64,000 bases of DNA from Propionispira raffinosivorans DSM 20765 (GTDB lineage: Bacteria > Bacillota > Negativicutes > Selenomonadales > Selenomonadaceae): positions 97,528 through 161,527 of the forward strand of contig NZ_KB905845.1 of the NCBI RefSeq assembly GCF_000381065.1, given 5' to 3'. A model generated the notes under the pieces. That model did not search any database, had not been told where the DNA came from, and saw only the letters and a list, made by a program, of their open reading frames with translations. Made by a program: the position numbers and the translations under genes. Of the stretch, positions 1-6,981 are shown piece after piece; within the stretch, counting starts at the first letter, position 1; every line of letters begins with the position of its first letter.

Positions 1-196
1 AATGTTTAATGCCATATATATAGATTATATTAATGCTTGAATTTATTAGCGTTAAATTGAACTTAATAATTTACGTGAATACTTCAAGTTTAATATAGAC
101 GATAAAAATTTTACAATATATAATATAAATAATGTTGTGTCGTTTCAATTTTTTAATTTAAAAATCACGATTCGTAGAAAGAAGGTCACTATTTGT

Positions 197-649
197 ATGG
201 AATATGTTGATCGTAAAGAACTTTCCGCTAGATTTATTGATTCTTTTCATGCCTTTAATAGTAATTTTTTTCAAAAAATAAACTATCCTATAGCAGCTAA
301 TCACTGGATATCGTTATGTGTTTTAGATTCTTATGGACCATTGACCGCCACGGCATTAGGCAATCACTTATCTATTTCAAAGCAACAAGTACTTCAAATC
401 ATTAATAAATTATGTAAAGATGGTTATATTAGCCGTCAAACAGCTCTTAGTGATCGACGCTACAAAAATATTACACTGACCGAAAAAGGTCATAAAATTA
501 TTATGAACGAAATAAGACTATTAACATTGGTATTTGAAAATAAAATTGATATTTTAGCAGATTTAGAGCTCACAAAATTTGACGAAGCAATAAAAACATT
601 TGTACCTTTGTTTGAGAAAATATATATAATTAATAAGGAACCTACGTAG
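197..649 (+). CDS. MarR-family transcriptional regulator
   Basis: The 150-residue protein has the MarR winged-helix layout: an N-terminal helical part, a helix-turn-helix around residues 48-75 (TALGNHLSISKQQVLQ) and a basic wing (DRRYKNITLTEKG) near residue 90, then C-terminal dimerisation helices. MarR proteins usually bind small ligands and repress nearby genes. I place the start at the ATG at 197 because AGAAAGAAGG lies about 12 bases upstream; an upstream in-frame GTG at 137 would add 20 residues that do not look like the family. No divergent or co-directional target is obvious; the next gene at 995 codes for a secreted protein. The family call is firm, the ligand and targets are unknown. 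Confidence 0.85.
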   Translation: MEYVDRKELSARFIDSFHAFNSNFFQKINYPIAANHWISLCVLDSYGPLTATALGNHLSISKQQVLQIINKLCKDGYISRQTALSDRRYKNITLTEKGHKIIMNEIRLLTLVFENKIDILADLELTKFDEAIKTFVPLFEKIYIINKEPT

Positions 650-994
650 CAAACGAAAGGACTATCCACTAAAAAAGAAGTATCTAAAAATTGGATAATA
701 ACCATTATTTTAAAATTTCAATTGAACGAATCATTCAATATTAATAGAATAGAATAAGTGTAGTTCTAAAATGTTATTTTTATGGCAAAACTCATTCGCA
801 ACTGAATTGTTGAACCGGAATCCGATTCAAAACTAACGGAGATTGTAAAAGTCAGTAACCCAAAGCCTTTAAAAGTGTTTTTAGAATACAAGTAAATCAG
901 TACATGACAACGTCTAACTAAATACTTTAAGAATACAATTTAATTTTAAATAGTATTACACAAAAATTTTAATTGTGAGAGGAAGCTAATCATT
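650..994. other. Intergenic region with an inverted repeat and gene debris
   Basis: No intact gene is visible. Positions 810-830 hold a near-perfect 21-bp inverted repeat (TTGAACCGG, a 3-base centre, CCGATTCAA with one mismatch). Positions 782-895 read as a short open frame broken by one in-frame TGA (see the separate pseudogene entry). The last 60 bases are AT-rich and probably carry the promoter of the gene at 995. Confidence 0.5.
782..895 (+). pseudogene. Short ORF interrupted by an in-frame TGA
   Basis: ATG at 782 reads seven codons (MAKLIRN), then TGA at 803-805, then 29 more codons in the same frame (IVEPESDSKLTEIVKV..., ending VFLEYK) before TAA at 893-895. The second part has a protein-like composition. 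There is no good ribosome binding site in front of the ATG, so decay of a small gene is the simplest reading. No family is recognised with confidence. Confidence 0.3.
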
Positions 995-1627
995 ATGAAA
1001 AAAATATTTATTAAATTATTTCCTATTTTACTTTGTACTACGATATTATCATTTATATCAATTGCCCCACTCTTCGCAGCAGCAGATACTACTACATCAA
1101 CTACTCCGACTATGGCAACAGCAGCTTCAACCAAACATGCATATATCCCTGGAAAAACCAGGATTGTACTAGCATTACTTAATACAATAGATTCTAAAAC
1201 AGCACATACTGGAGACATAATAAATTTTAAAACATTAGATAATGTTAAAATTAATGGTGTTATCGTGATTCCTGCAGGGACAATTGCGAACGGAAAAATA
1301 ACAAAAGCTGTATCTGCTGGATCTTTTGGTAAAGGTGGCAAACTCGAGTTTTCTGTGACATCTATAAAAACTCTAAATGACATAGACGTCCCATTATCAT
1401 GTAATGCCTCTTATGTCGGAACGAAACAAATTCAAAGCAGCAGTGGTATAAGTGCTGTCGGAAGTGCGGTACAAAATTTATTTTCAGGTGGCAACAATGT
1501 CCAGTGTTTGATGGGAATGAGCATTGACTCAATTGTTGCCACAGATACTGATTTAAATATATCTATTTCCGATTTATCGAGTACAATGCAAACATTTAAA
1601 GAACATGATGTAAATATCACCCTATAA
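995..1627 (+). CDS. Secreted protein of unknown function
   Basis: A 210-residue protein with a clear signal peptide: MKKIFIKLF, a hydrophobic core to about residue 26, and a likely cut after PLFAA. The mature part starts with a Thr/Ala-rich linker (residues 30-48) and continues as a beta-rich domain containing VIPAGTIANGKITKA and GKGGKLEFSVTSIKTL. This pattern (a hydrophobic strand ending in PAGT, then a G-F-G-K-G-G-K-L turn) recurs in many exported proteins of diderm bacteria, but I know of no assigned function. AGAGGAAG lies 12 bases before the ATG. Export to periplasm or outer membrane is inferred from the signal peptide. No partner gene is evident. Confidence 0.7.
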   Translation: MKKIFIKLFPILLCTTILSFISIAPLFAAADTTTSTTPTMATAASTKHAYIPGKTRIVLALLNTIDSKTAHTGDIINFKTLDNVKINGVIVIPAGTIANGKITKAVSAGSFGKGGKLEFSVTSIKTLNDIDVPLSCNASYVGTKQIQSSSGISAVGSAVQNLFSGGNNVQCLMGMSIDSIVATDTDLNISISDLSSTMQTFKEHDVNITL

Positions 1628-1687
1628 GTCGCCCCCAGCCTCCCTTTTCCACGTCTCCAATTAAGCACGCAGCACTTATTGCAATAA

Positions 1688-1756
1688 TATAAAATTGAAA
1701 CGGCTGAGGATATTCAAAATGCACTGAAAAGTTTACTTGATGCTTCTATCAATTGA
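1688..1756 (+). pseudogene. Remnant of an IS256-type transposase N-terminus
   Basis: An open stretch of 22 codons between stops encodes KIETAEDIQNALKSLLDASI. It closely resembles the conserved start of mutator/IS256 transposases, whose usual pattern is K-T-A-E-D-I-Q-x-A-L-K-D-L-L-G-G-T-I. The match ends at TGA and nothing further of the transposase follows. It is a decayed fragment, with no flanking inverted repeats found by eye. Confidence 0.5.
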
Positions 1757-1847
1757 CCGAACTTTCAACTTAATATTTGTCGAAAAATGCCGATATATTA
1801 TTGGGTATATATAAAATCTAAAGTAATAAAAAGAAGGTGTATGTGTG

Positions 1848-2294
1848 ATGTCAATATCAATCAGTACCCAAGCAGCTCCGGCAACTCAAGCAGCTCCGGC
1901 AGCCCAAGCAACTCCGGCAGCTCAAGCAGCTCCGGCAGCTCAAGCAACTCCGGCAGCTCAAGCAGCTCCGGCAGCTCAAGCAGCTCCGGCAGCAAAAGCA
2001 GCCCCGGTAGCCAAAACGAGTTCGACAAATACGACAAATGTATCAACTACGGTTACTTCAACTGATCCTTCTGTTTTGCAAAACCAAATAAACAAACTTT
2101 CAAGTGCTATAACACAATTACAGCAAAGTGGTGGAAGTGCAAGTCAGATCCAAAAGTTTCAACAAGCAGAGCAAACCGCTAAAAACCAAATCCTAAAGCA
2201 AACCCGTTTAGAGGAAGCAAAAAAAGCAGCTGAACAATCATCCAATATTCAAACAGCAGTTAAGGAAAATGGGGGTCTAGACATTCAAGCTTAA
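1848..2294 (+). CDS. Hexapeptide-repeat protein, possibly FlxA-like
   Basis: A 148-residue protein. Residues 8-55 are eight tandem hexapeptides of the type QAAPAA or QATPAA, ending with the variant KAAPVA; at DNA level this is an 18-bp repeat over about 1869-2012. A Thr/Ser-rich stretch follows, then a predicted coiled coil from about residue 75 (VLQNQINKLSSAITQLQQ) to the end. The short Ser-Ile N-terminus plus a Gln-rich coiled coil recalls FlxA-like proteins, but the match is weak. There is no signal peptide. AAGAAGG lies 11 bases before the ATG at 1848; a GTG at 1845 is a less likely start. The gene has its own terminator at 2401. Function unknown. Confidence 0.6.
   Translation: MSISISTQAAPATQAAPAAQATPAAQAAPAAQATPAAQAAPAAQAAPAAKAAPVAKTSSTNTTNVSTTVTSTDPSVLQNQINKLSSAITQLQQSGGSASQIQKFQQAEQTAKNQILKQTRLEEAKKAAEQSSNIQTAVKENGGLDIQA
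1869..2012 (+). repeat. 18-bp tandem repeat, eight copies
   Basis: The unit CAAGCAGCTCCGGCAGCT is repeated eight times in frame inside the gene at 1848, with A/T variation at the third residue. The repeats also leave both other plus frames and the opposite strand partly open, which makes long spurious reading frames. Confidence 0.85.
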
Positions 2295-2400
2295 TTTTTG
2301 AAAGTTGATAACTACAAAATTGGAGTTTCATGCTCGTTAAGATGGCATTCTTGATTTTGTAAAAACTCAATTTGGTGTAAAAGAATATATGATTTTTTCA

Positions 2401-2438
2401 AAGGGGAAAACAGTCAATAGGCTGTTTTCCCCTTTGTT
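2401..2438 (+). terminator. Rho-independent terminator
   Basis: Perfect 13-bp arms AAGGGGAAAACAG (2401-2413) and CTGTTTTCCCCTT (2422-2434) with an 8-base loop, followed by TGTTT. It ends the gene at 1848-2294. Confidence 0.85.
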
Positions 2439-2680
2439 TACATTATACTGATAAACTGGCCCTCTTGCGAGGCGGTAAAAAAACACGCCATTACCATCTG
2501 ATACTGGCGATGCATCAGGTCGTTTCCGTCTCATAATATTGGCTGGTGTTGCTGACCTGAATGAAACAATATACCAGAAAGAATGTGTCTCAGTGCAAAT
2601 TGATCCGCCTGCGAGGTAATTTAGTTCGGTGGTATCATCCCGCTTTCACCCGTTAAACTCCTCCCATGGCAGCACACCAC
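2439..2680. other. Intergenic debris of possible foreign origin
   Basis: No intact gene. A 46-codon stretch without stops at 2479-2616 (plus strand) encodes a protein-like sequence containing SDTGDASGRFRLI and NETIYQKECVSVQIDPP, but it has no start codon and no ribosome binding site. The stretch is visibly less AT-rich than the flanks. It may be the tail of a lost gene; no family is recognised. Confidence 0.3.
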
Positions 2681-2722
2681 AAAAAAGCGAGGTGTCACGC
2701 TAATTTCTTAGTGTGACACCTC
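2681..2722 (-). terminator. Rho-independent terminator
   Basis: On the minus strand the arms GAGGTGTCAC and GTGACACCTC (2713-2722 and 2689-2698) are followed by GCTTTTTT (2688-2681). It ends the small secreted-peptide gene at 2768-3055. Confidence 0.8.
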
Positions 2723-2767
2723 ATTTATCTATTTCAGTAATTAGTTGAACAAAACATTACCACAAAC

Positions 2768-3055
2768 TCATAATTCGTGAGCTGGGCTAAGGGAAACATT
2801 TTCGCCGTCTGAACCATTGGTAGCATTACTTTGATTGCTGCCAGTACTCATTACATGAGCTACACTTGTTGATGTGTTTTGTTCATCCTTGTTAGTGACT
2901 TGCTTACCATCATTACTGCTACCATAAACAATACTCATATTTACGGTTGCTTGGTCTAACGCAGATGCATGCACTGCCGTATTACTAAAGCCTAAGCCAA
3001 AAACTGCTGCTGCCATAAGGCCACTTACTACTAATTTGTTTAAATTTTTATTCAT
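2768..3055 (-). CDS. Small secreted protein, Ser/Asn/Thr-rich
   Basis: A 95-residue protein beginning MNKNLNKLVVSGLMAAAV with a typical signal peptide and a probable cut at VHA-SA near residue 31. The mature part, about 64 residues, is polar and rich in Ser, Asn, Thr and Gly with no Cys, and ends in SLSPAHEL. The ATG at 3055 is chosen because AAAGGGAG precedes it at good spacing; an in-frame ATG eight codons upstream lacks this. It is a single-gene transcript, with a terminator at 2681-2722 and a promoter region carrying three TGAAGA repeats 11 bp apart (3176-3203). No family is recognised. A regulated surface or secreted peptide is an inference from the signal peptide and promoter. Confidence 0.65.
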   Translation of the reverse strand: MNKNLNKLVVSGLMAAAVFGLGFSNTAVHASALDQATVNMSIVYGSSNDGKQVTNKDEQNTSTSVAHVMSTGSNQSNATNGSDGENVSLSPAHEL

Positions 3056-3151
3056 GATATTTACTCCCTTTATTTCCATAGGTATATGGACTCTTTTTAT
3101 ATTTTAAGCAACTATCGAAAAACATTCTGTAAGTTCTCTGCGATAGCTTAT

Positions 3152-3203
3152 GTTATATATATTACAGGTAATATGTGAAGATGTTGTGAAGAACTTTTGA
3201 AGA
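3152..3203 (-). promoter_or_regulatory. Candidate response-regulator operator and promoter
   Basis: On the minus strand the hexamer TCTTCA occurs three times at exact 11-bp spacing (plus-strand TGAAGA at 3176, 3187 and 3198). The promoter-proximal copy sits about 16 bases before a TATATA/TATAAC -10-like element (3152-3160), where a -35 box would be. Direct repeats at one helical turn overlapping the -35 region are the usual pattern for OmpR/PhoB-family activators. The regulator itself is not known. Confidence 0.5.
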
Positions 3204-3271
3204 TATTGTGTCTTTTTTATAGAACACGAAGCTCTTCTATCTGTCAAAACCAACACGCCTGATCAAATGAG

Positions 3272-3317
3272 AAAAAGCGAAACCTGTATGTGCATCACAT
3301 ACGAGTTTCGCTTTTTT
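3272..3317 (-). terminator. Rho-independent terminator (both directions)
   Basis: Arms AAAAAGCGAAAC and GTTTCGCTTTTTT (3272-3317) form a strong stem with T-runs on both strands. It ends the nfeD-floA operon, 13 bases past the stop of the gene at 3330. Confidence 0.85.
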
Positions 3318-3329
3318 ATGGAAAGTTTC

Positions 3330-3827
3330 TTATTTATTTTTCATTTGATTGAAATAAGGATTTGGTACCGTTTGATAGGCTTTAGGACGTTCCAAAATTT
3401 GCGCGTAAGCCATCGCACTTAAAATCACATTTGTATGAATATCCGTCGATTGCTGATGATGCTTAACGGTTGCTGGTACCTTGGTTTCTTGTTCATACTG
3501 AGCATGATCTTTTGCTTTTTGTTCATGTCTATGCTCTAAATAATAAGCATATTTATTTTTTTCAGTCGCTATTGGCGGGCTTTGCACGATTACCTCAGGT
3601 TCAATATAAACACCTTCGGTTTCACGCTGTGGTGCGCCTTTTATTGGAGGAATGACGATATCGGGTTCATTTTTCTTTCCGCCAAAATCAACATCAATCC
3701 GGCGATTTTTCGGTGCTGATCTCGTTGGTACTGGCGGAACATGTTTTCCTTTTTTCTTATTACTTTCAATAGCATCGTTAATGACCGCAAACGCCACAAA
3801 AGCAATGACAATTAATACCAGTTCCAT
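3330..3827 (-). CDS. Membrane-anchored protein of the floA operon
   Basis: A 165-residue protein with one N-terminal membrane segment (residues 1-18, MELVLIVIAFVAFAVI) and a long, charged, Pro-rich tail (RSAPKNRRIDVDFGGKK; PDIVIPPIKGAPQRE). It ends with a helix near residues 133-150. It starts seven bases after the floA stop codon and is clearly the third gene of nfeD-floA. Some Bacillus floA operons also carry a third small gene (yqfB), but I see no sequence similarity I can state. It may act with flotillin-like FloA in membrane domains; that rests only on the operon. No known domain is recognised. Confidence 0.65.
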   Translation of the reverse strand: MELVLIVIAFVAFAVINDAIESNKKKGKHVPPVPTRSAPKNRRIDVDFGGKKNEPDIVIPPIKGAPQRETEGVYIEPEVIVQSPPIATEKNKYAYYLEHRHEQKAKDHAQYEQETKVPATVKHHQQSTDIHTNVILSAMAYAQILERPKAYQTVPNPYFNQMKNK

Positions 3828-3833
3828 ATTATC

Positions 3834-4832
3834 TTATTTCACCGGTGGCGGATTTTTAAGCTGTCCATCAGAACCAGCTTGGCTGATTGCTTCACGCATT
3901 TGCGTATCCGCATTAATATTTTTCAAATTATAATAATCCATCACACCAAGTTTACCTTCACGCAATGCGGCCGCCATCGCATGAGGAACTTCTGCTTGCG
4001 CTTCAACAACTTTTGCTTCCATCTGCTGGGTATAGGCTTTCATTTCCTGTTCGGTTGCCACAGCCATAGCACGACGTTCTTCTGCTTTCGCCTGAGCAAT
4101 ACGTTTATCTGCTTCTGCCTGATCCGTCATCAATTCAGCACCGATATTACGACCTACATCCACGTCAGCAATATCAATGGATAAGATTTCAAATGCCGTT
4201 CCGGCATCAAGCCCTTTTCCGAGTACTGTTTTTGAAATATCATCTGGATTTGCCAAAACATCCGTATGACTATTCGCTGACCCTACGGTCGTTACAATAC
4301 CTTCACCAACTCTGGCAATAATAGTCGGTTCCCCGGCACCACCAACAAGGCGGTCAATATTGGCACGAACGGTAACTCGTGCTTTAATTTTAAGTTCAAT
4401 CCCGTTTTTAGCAACTGCCGAAACAATCGGTGTTTCAATCACTTTCGGATTGACGCTCATTTGTACGGCCTGCAACACATCACGACCAGCCAAATCAATG
4501 GCTGCCGAACGTGCAAAAGGGAGTGGTATTTCGGCACGGTGAGCCGCAATCAAGGCATCGATTACCTTGTCTACATTCCCACCAGCTAAATAATGCGCTT
4601 CCAATTGGTTTACCGATACATCAATACCAGCTTTATTGGCTTTAATAAGTGGTAAAACGATATTCGATGGCGGTACACGCCGAAGCCGCATCCCCACCAA
4701 TGTAAAAATTCCAACAGACACGTTAGCGGCAAGCGCTGAAATCCATAAACCTAATGGCACAAAATGCAAAAACAACATGACAAAGGCTACTACTACTAAT
4801 AATAAAAACCCAGATCCTAAAATCACATCCAT
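3834..4832 (-). CDS. floA: Flotillin-like protein FloA
   Basis: A 332-residue flotillin-like scaffold protein of functional membrane microdomains. The N-terminus has two hydrophobic stretches (residues 4-25 and 30-47), then the SPFH-type body with [15 protein letters not shown] and [19 protein letters not shown], both hallmarks of the YqfA/FloA family. It ends with an Ala/Glu-rich coiled coil (residues 235-295) and a short Pro-rich tail. The length equals that of Bacillus FloA. It lies 18 bases downstream of nfeD, the usual partner order. Confidence 0.93.
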   Translation of the reverse strand: MDVILGSGFLLLVVVAFVMLFLHFVPLGLWISALAANVSVGIFTLVGMRLRRVPPSNIVLPLIKANKAGIDVSVNQLEAHYLAGGNVDKVIDALIAAHRAEIPLPFARSAAIDLAGRDVLQAVQMSVNPKVIETPIVSAVAKNGIELKIKARVTVRANIDRLVGGAGEPTIIARVGEGIVTTVGSANSHTDVLANPDDISKTVLGKGLDAGTAFEILSIDIADVDVGRNIGAELMTDQAEADKRIAQAKAEERRAMAVATEQEMKAYTQQMEAKVVEAQAEVPHAMAAALREGKLGVMDYYNLKNINADTQMREAISQAGSDGQLKNPPPVK

Positions 4833-4850
4833 AAAAACACCCTCCTCTAC

Positions 4851-5510
4851 TTAACTTTGTTCATTTTCTACTTTCATTTTTTTCCGAACGACAATTCGAC
4901 TGCCATTGACCATAATCACAGTAATGGCTTCACCTCTTTTGATATAAGTCCCCTCAGAAACCACATCAAAAGGCCCCTCCTCAATAATGGCAGTTCCAGC
5001 TGGACGAAGTTCCGTGAGTGCTATACCATTTTTACCTAATAAATAGGTATAGTCTTTGGCACTCACATAGCCGCGTGTCGCCGTTGAAGTATCCGTCAGC
5101 AGAACTTTTTTCCACAAACGGCTCGATGGCAGCTTTTTTAAAATCAATGCAAACAGGATGATTGCAATCACTACAGCCAGTAAAATAGCATAAATTGCTT
5201 CACTCGTACCGCCGAGAGACAACACTAAACTATAGAGCATCGCACCAATACCAATACCCGCAAAAATCCCTGCTCCTGGCGTCAGCATTTCAATGCCAAT
5301 GCATAAAACCCCACCTAAAAATATTGCTATTTCATAAAAGCTGACCAGTCCATTTACATATTGACTGCCGAAAAACACAGCCGCGGCAACAATCCCCAGC
5401 AAGGTTCCCAGTCCCATACCACCAGTTTTTATTTCAACTAAAACCGCTAAAAACATAATGGCTACCAATAAGATTTGAACTACCGGCAAGCCCATCACTT
5501 CAATTTGCAT
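4851..5510 (-). CDS. NfeD family membrane protein
   Basis: A 219-residue NfeD protein of the short type, without the N-terminal ClpP-like protease domain of long NfeD. Residues 10-125 form about four to five membrane segments (for example VQILLVAIMFLAVLVEI). The C-terminal NfeD OB-fold barrel covers residues 140-210 (GKNGIALTELRPAGTAIIEE, then GEAITVIMVNGSRIVVRK). NfeD proteins pair with SPFH proteins, and floA follows directly, so a shared membrane-organising role is expected. A gap of about 270 bases separates it from yqeY, whose terminator at 5647 shows that nfeD has its own transcript. Confidence 0.9.
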   Translation of the reverse strand: MQIEVMGLPVVQILLVAIMFLAVLVEIKTGGMGLGTLLGIVAAAVFFGSQYVNGLVSFYEIAIFLGGVLCIGIEMLTPGAGIFAGIGIGAMLYSLVLSLGGTSEAIYAILLAVVIAIILFALILKKLPSSRLWKKVLLTDTSTATRGYVSAKDYTYLLGKNGIALTELRPAGTAIIEEGPFDVVSEGTYIKRGEAITVIMVNGSRIVVRKKMKVENEQS

Positions 5511-5646
5511 AACATGACTCCTTCCCGTTCAGCTACTGAACCAATTTGATCTCTATTTACAATCTATATAGAACTCATTTCACACATATATTTAATTCCA
5601 CAAATTCCTCATGAATCCCTGCATTTTCGAAAGATAAGCAGTGAAA

Positions 5647-5680
5647 AAAACTGACATCGTGTAAAAACGATGTCAGTTTT
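5647..5680 (-). terminator. Rho-independent terminator
   Basis: Perfect 14-bp arms AAAACTGACATCGT (5647-5660) and ACGATGTCAGTTTT (5667-5680), with a T-run continuing on the minus strand. It ends the rpsU-yqeY transcript. Confidence 0.9.
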
Positions 5681-5782
5681 ATGAAAAGCATAGCGACTGC
5701 CAGCAATTCTATGAAATTTTACAACACCCCGTCAAACAAGATGAGGTTCGTTCATTGCATCTGTTTAAAACAGTCTTTATTC

Positions 5783-6235
5783 TTATAGATTCAACATTTC
5801 GCGTACAATGGTATTCACAAGCTTACCATCTGCACGACCTTTAACTTTAGGCATCAAGAGTGCCATTACCTTGCCCATTTCTTTTTGTGATGAAGCACCG
5901 CTAGCCGTTACAGCTTCCTTAACAAGGCTGCGAATTTCATCTTCAGAAAGTTGTACAGGCAGATACGACATCAATACTACAATTTCAGCTTCAACTTGCG
6001 CAACAAGATCTTCGCGATCTCCTTTTTTGAATTCTTCAATAGAATCTTTACGCATTTTGACTTCTTTACTGATGATATCAATTACTCCATTGTCATCGAG
6101 TTCTTTTTTACCATCAATTTCGACTTGCCGAAGTGCAGACCGAACCATACGAATTACAGAAAGACGTTGCTTTCCTTCTTCTTTCGCTTTCATGGCTGTC
6201 TTCATGTCTTCAGTCAATTGTTCTTTAAGTGACAT
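5783..6235 (-). CDS. yqeY: GatB/YqeY domain protein
   Basis: A 150-residue protein of the GatB/YqeY family (MSLKEQLTEDMKTAMKAKE; later YLPVQLSEDEI and MGKVMALLMPKVKGRADG). The domain also forms the tail of the GatB amidotransferase subunit, where it binds tRNA; the free-standing protein has no settled role. The start is the ATG at 6235 with GGGGGA seven bases before it. An upstream extension would overlap rpsU and is rejected. The order rpsU-yqeY is conserved across Firmicutes. Confidence 0.93.
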   Translation of the reverse strand: MSLKEQLTEDMKTAMKAKEEGKQRLSVIRMVRSALRQVEIDGKKELDDNGVIDIISKEVKMRKDSIEEFKKGDREDLVAQVEAEIVVLMSYLPVQLSEDEIRSLVKEAVTASGASSQKEMGKVMALLMPKVKGRADGKLVNTIVREMLNL

Positions 6236-6257
6236 TAAAATTCCCCCGAAACGAAAA

Positions 6258-6437
6258 TTAAGCTTTAAATTTGCGTTTGCGCGCAGCTTCGGACTTCTTT
6301 TTACGTTTAACACTAGGTTTTTCGTAATGCTCACGTTTTCTAACTTCAGCTAAAGTACCAGCTTTTTGGCAAGTACGTTTAAATCTGCGGAGTGCACTAT
6401 CGATTGTTTCGTTTTTTCCAACTTTAACTTCTGACAT
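6258..6437 (-). CDS. rpsU: 30S ribosomal protein S21
   Basis: A 59-residue protein starting [20 protein letters not shown] and ending in a Lys/Arg-rich helix ([14 protein letters not shown]). This is standard S21, a small-subunit protein near the anti-Shine-Dalgarno region of 16S rRNA. A strong GGAGGGGGGGAG-type binding site precedes the ATG at 6437. It is the first gene of its transcript, with a near-consensus promoter at 6494-6523. It is too short for a 60-residue cut-off, so it is easily missed. Confidence 0.95.
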   Translation of the reverse strand: MSEVKVGKNETIDSALRRFKRTCQKAGTLAEVRKREHYEKPSVKRKKKSEAARKRKFKA

Positions 6438-6493
6438 CTATTTCTCCCCCCCTCCACTTGACATGGGAGTGTACTGCTTAACTACACCTAAAT

Positions 6494-6523
6494 ATTATAC
6501 ATGAACTAGGGTTTTATTGTCAA
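6494..6523 (-). promoter_or_regulatory. Sigma-A promoter of rpsU-yqeY
   Basis: On the minus strand: -35 TTGACA (6523-6518), an 18-base spacer and -10 TATAAT (6499-6494). Both boxes match the consensus. It lies just past the 3' end of the HIT gene. Confidence 0.85.
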
Positions 6524-6526
6524 CTC

Positions 6527-6877
6527 TTAACCTGGTGGCCATGTCATTGATCTTCCACCTAACAAATGAAAATGGAGATGCGGCACCGTCTGTCCGCCAT
6601 CGGCTTTGGTATTGACCACGACACGAAATCCCTTTTCATCCACGCCTAATTCTTTAGCAATCTTCGGAATTACTTCACCCATAATATGGGAAAGCAATCC
6701 TTGATCTGAAGCAGCAACATCCAGGAGGTTAGCAATATGCTTTTTTGAGACAACCAGCACATGTATAGGTGCCTGTGGTTCTAAATCCTTAAAAGCAGCA
6801 ACAGATTCATCTTCATAAACAAACTTGGTTGGTATCTCCTTGTTTGCTATTTTACAAAAAATGCAATCAGTATGCAT
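6527..6877 (-). CDS. HIT-family nucleotide hydrolase (HinT-like)
   Basis: A 116-residue histidine-triad protein. The catalytic triad is H100-L-H102-F-H104 followed by LLGG; the N-terminus has CIFCKI with a Cys pair (C5, C8) that can help bind zinc in this subgroup. HinT-type enzymes hydrolyse nucleoside phosphoramidates such as aminoacyl-AMP. Length and ending (RSMTWPPG) match HinT. AAAGGAGGTG precedes the ATG. It follows mtaB by about 100 bases and probably belongs to the prmA-rsmE-mtaB run. Confidence 0.93.
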   Translation of the reverse strand: MHTDCIFCKIANKEIPTKFVYEDESVAAFKDLEPQAPIHVLVVSKKHIANLLDVAASDQGLLSHIMGEVIPKIAKELGVDEKGFRVVVNTKADGGQTVPHLHFHLLGGRSMTWPPG

Positions 6878-6981
6878 AATGCACCTCCTTTCGGTAAAAA
6901 AATCTTTCCAGATACAGTTTATACTGTATCTTTGTTTACTTCGGCTTTTTTTAGCATATTCCTGCTAAAAAATAAATTTTA

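Noticed and set aside
803..805. Selenocysteine at the in-frame TGA
   Set aside because: No hairpin resembling a bacterial SECIS was seen right after it, and the reading frame has no known selenoprotein likeness.
1869..2012. CRISPR array
   Set aside because: The units are contiguous 18-bp coding repeats with no unique spacers.
1861..2046. Minus-strand Leu/Pro/Glu repeat frame
   Set aside because: It is the complement of the same repeat array, with no start context or family.
1787..2065. Open frame with Ser/Gly repeats overlapping the hexapeptide-repeat gene
   Set aside because: It is the 18-bp repeat read in another frame; it lacks a binding site and stops where the repeats end.
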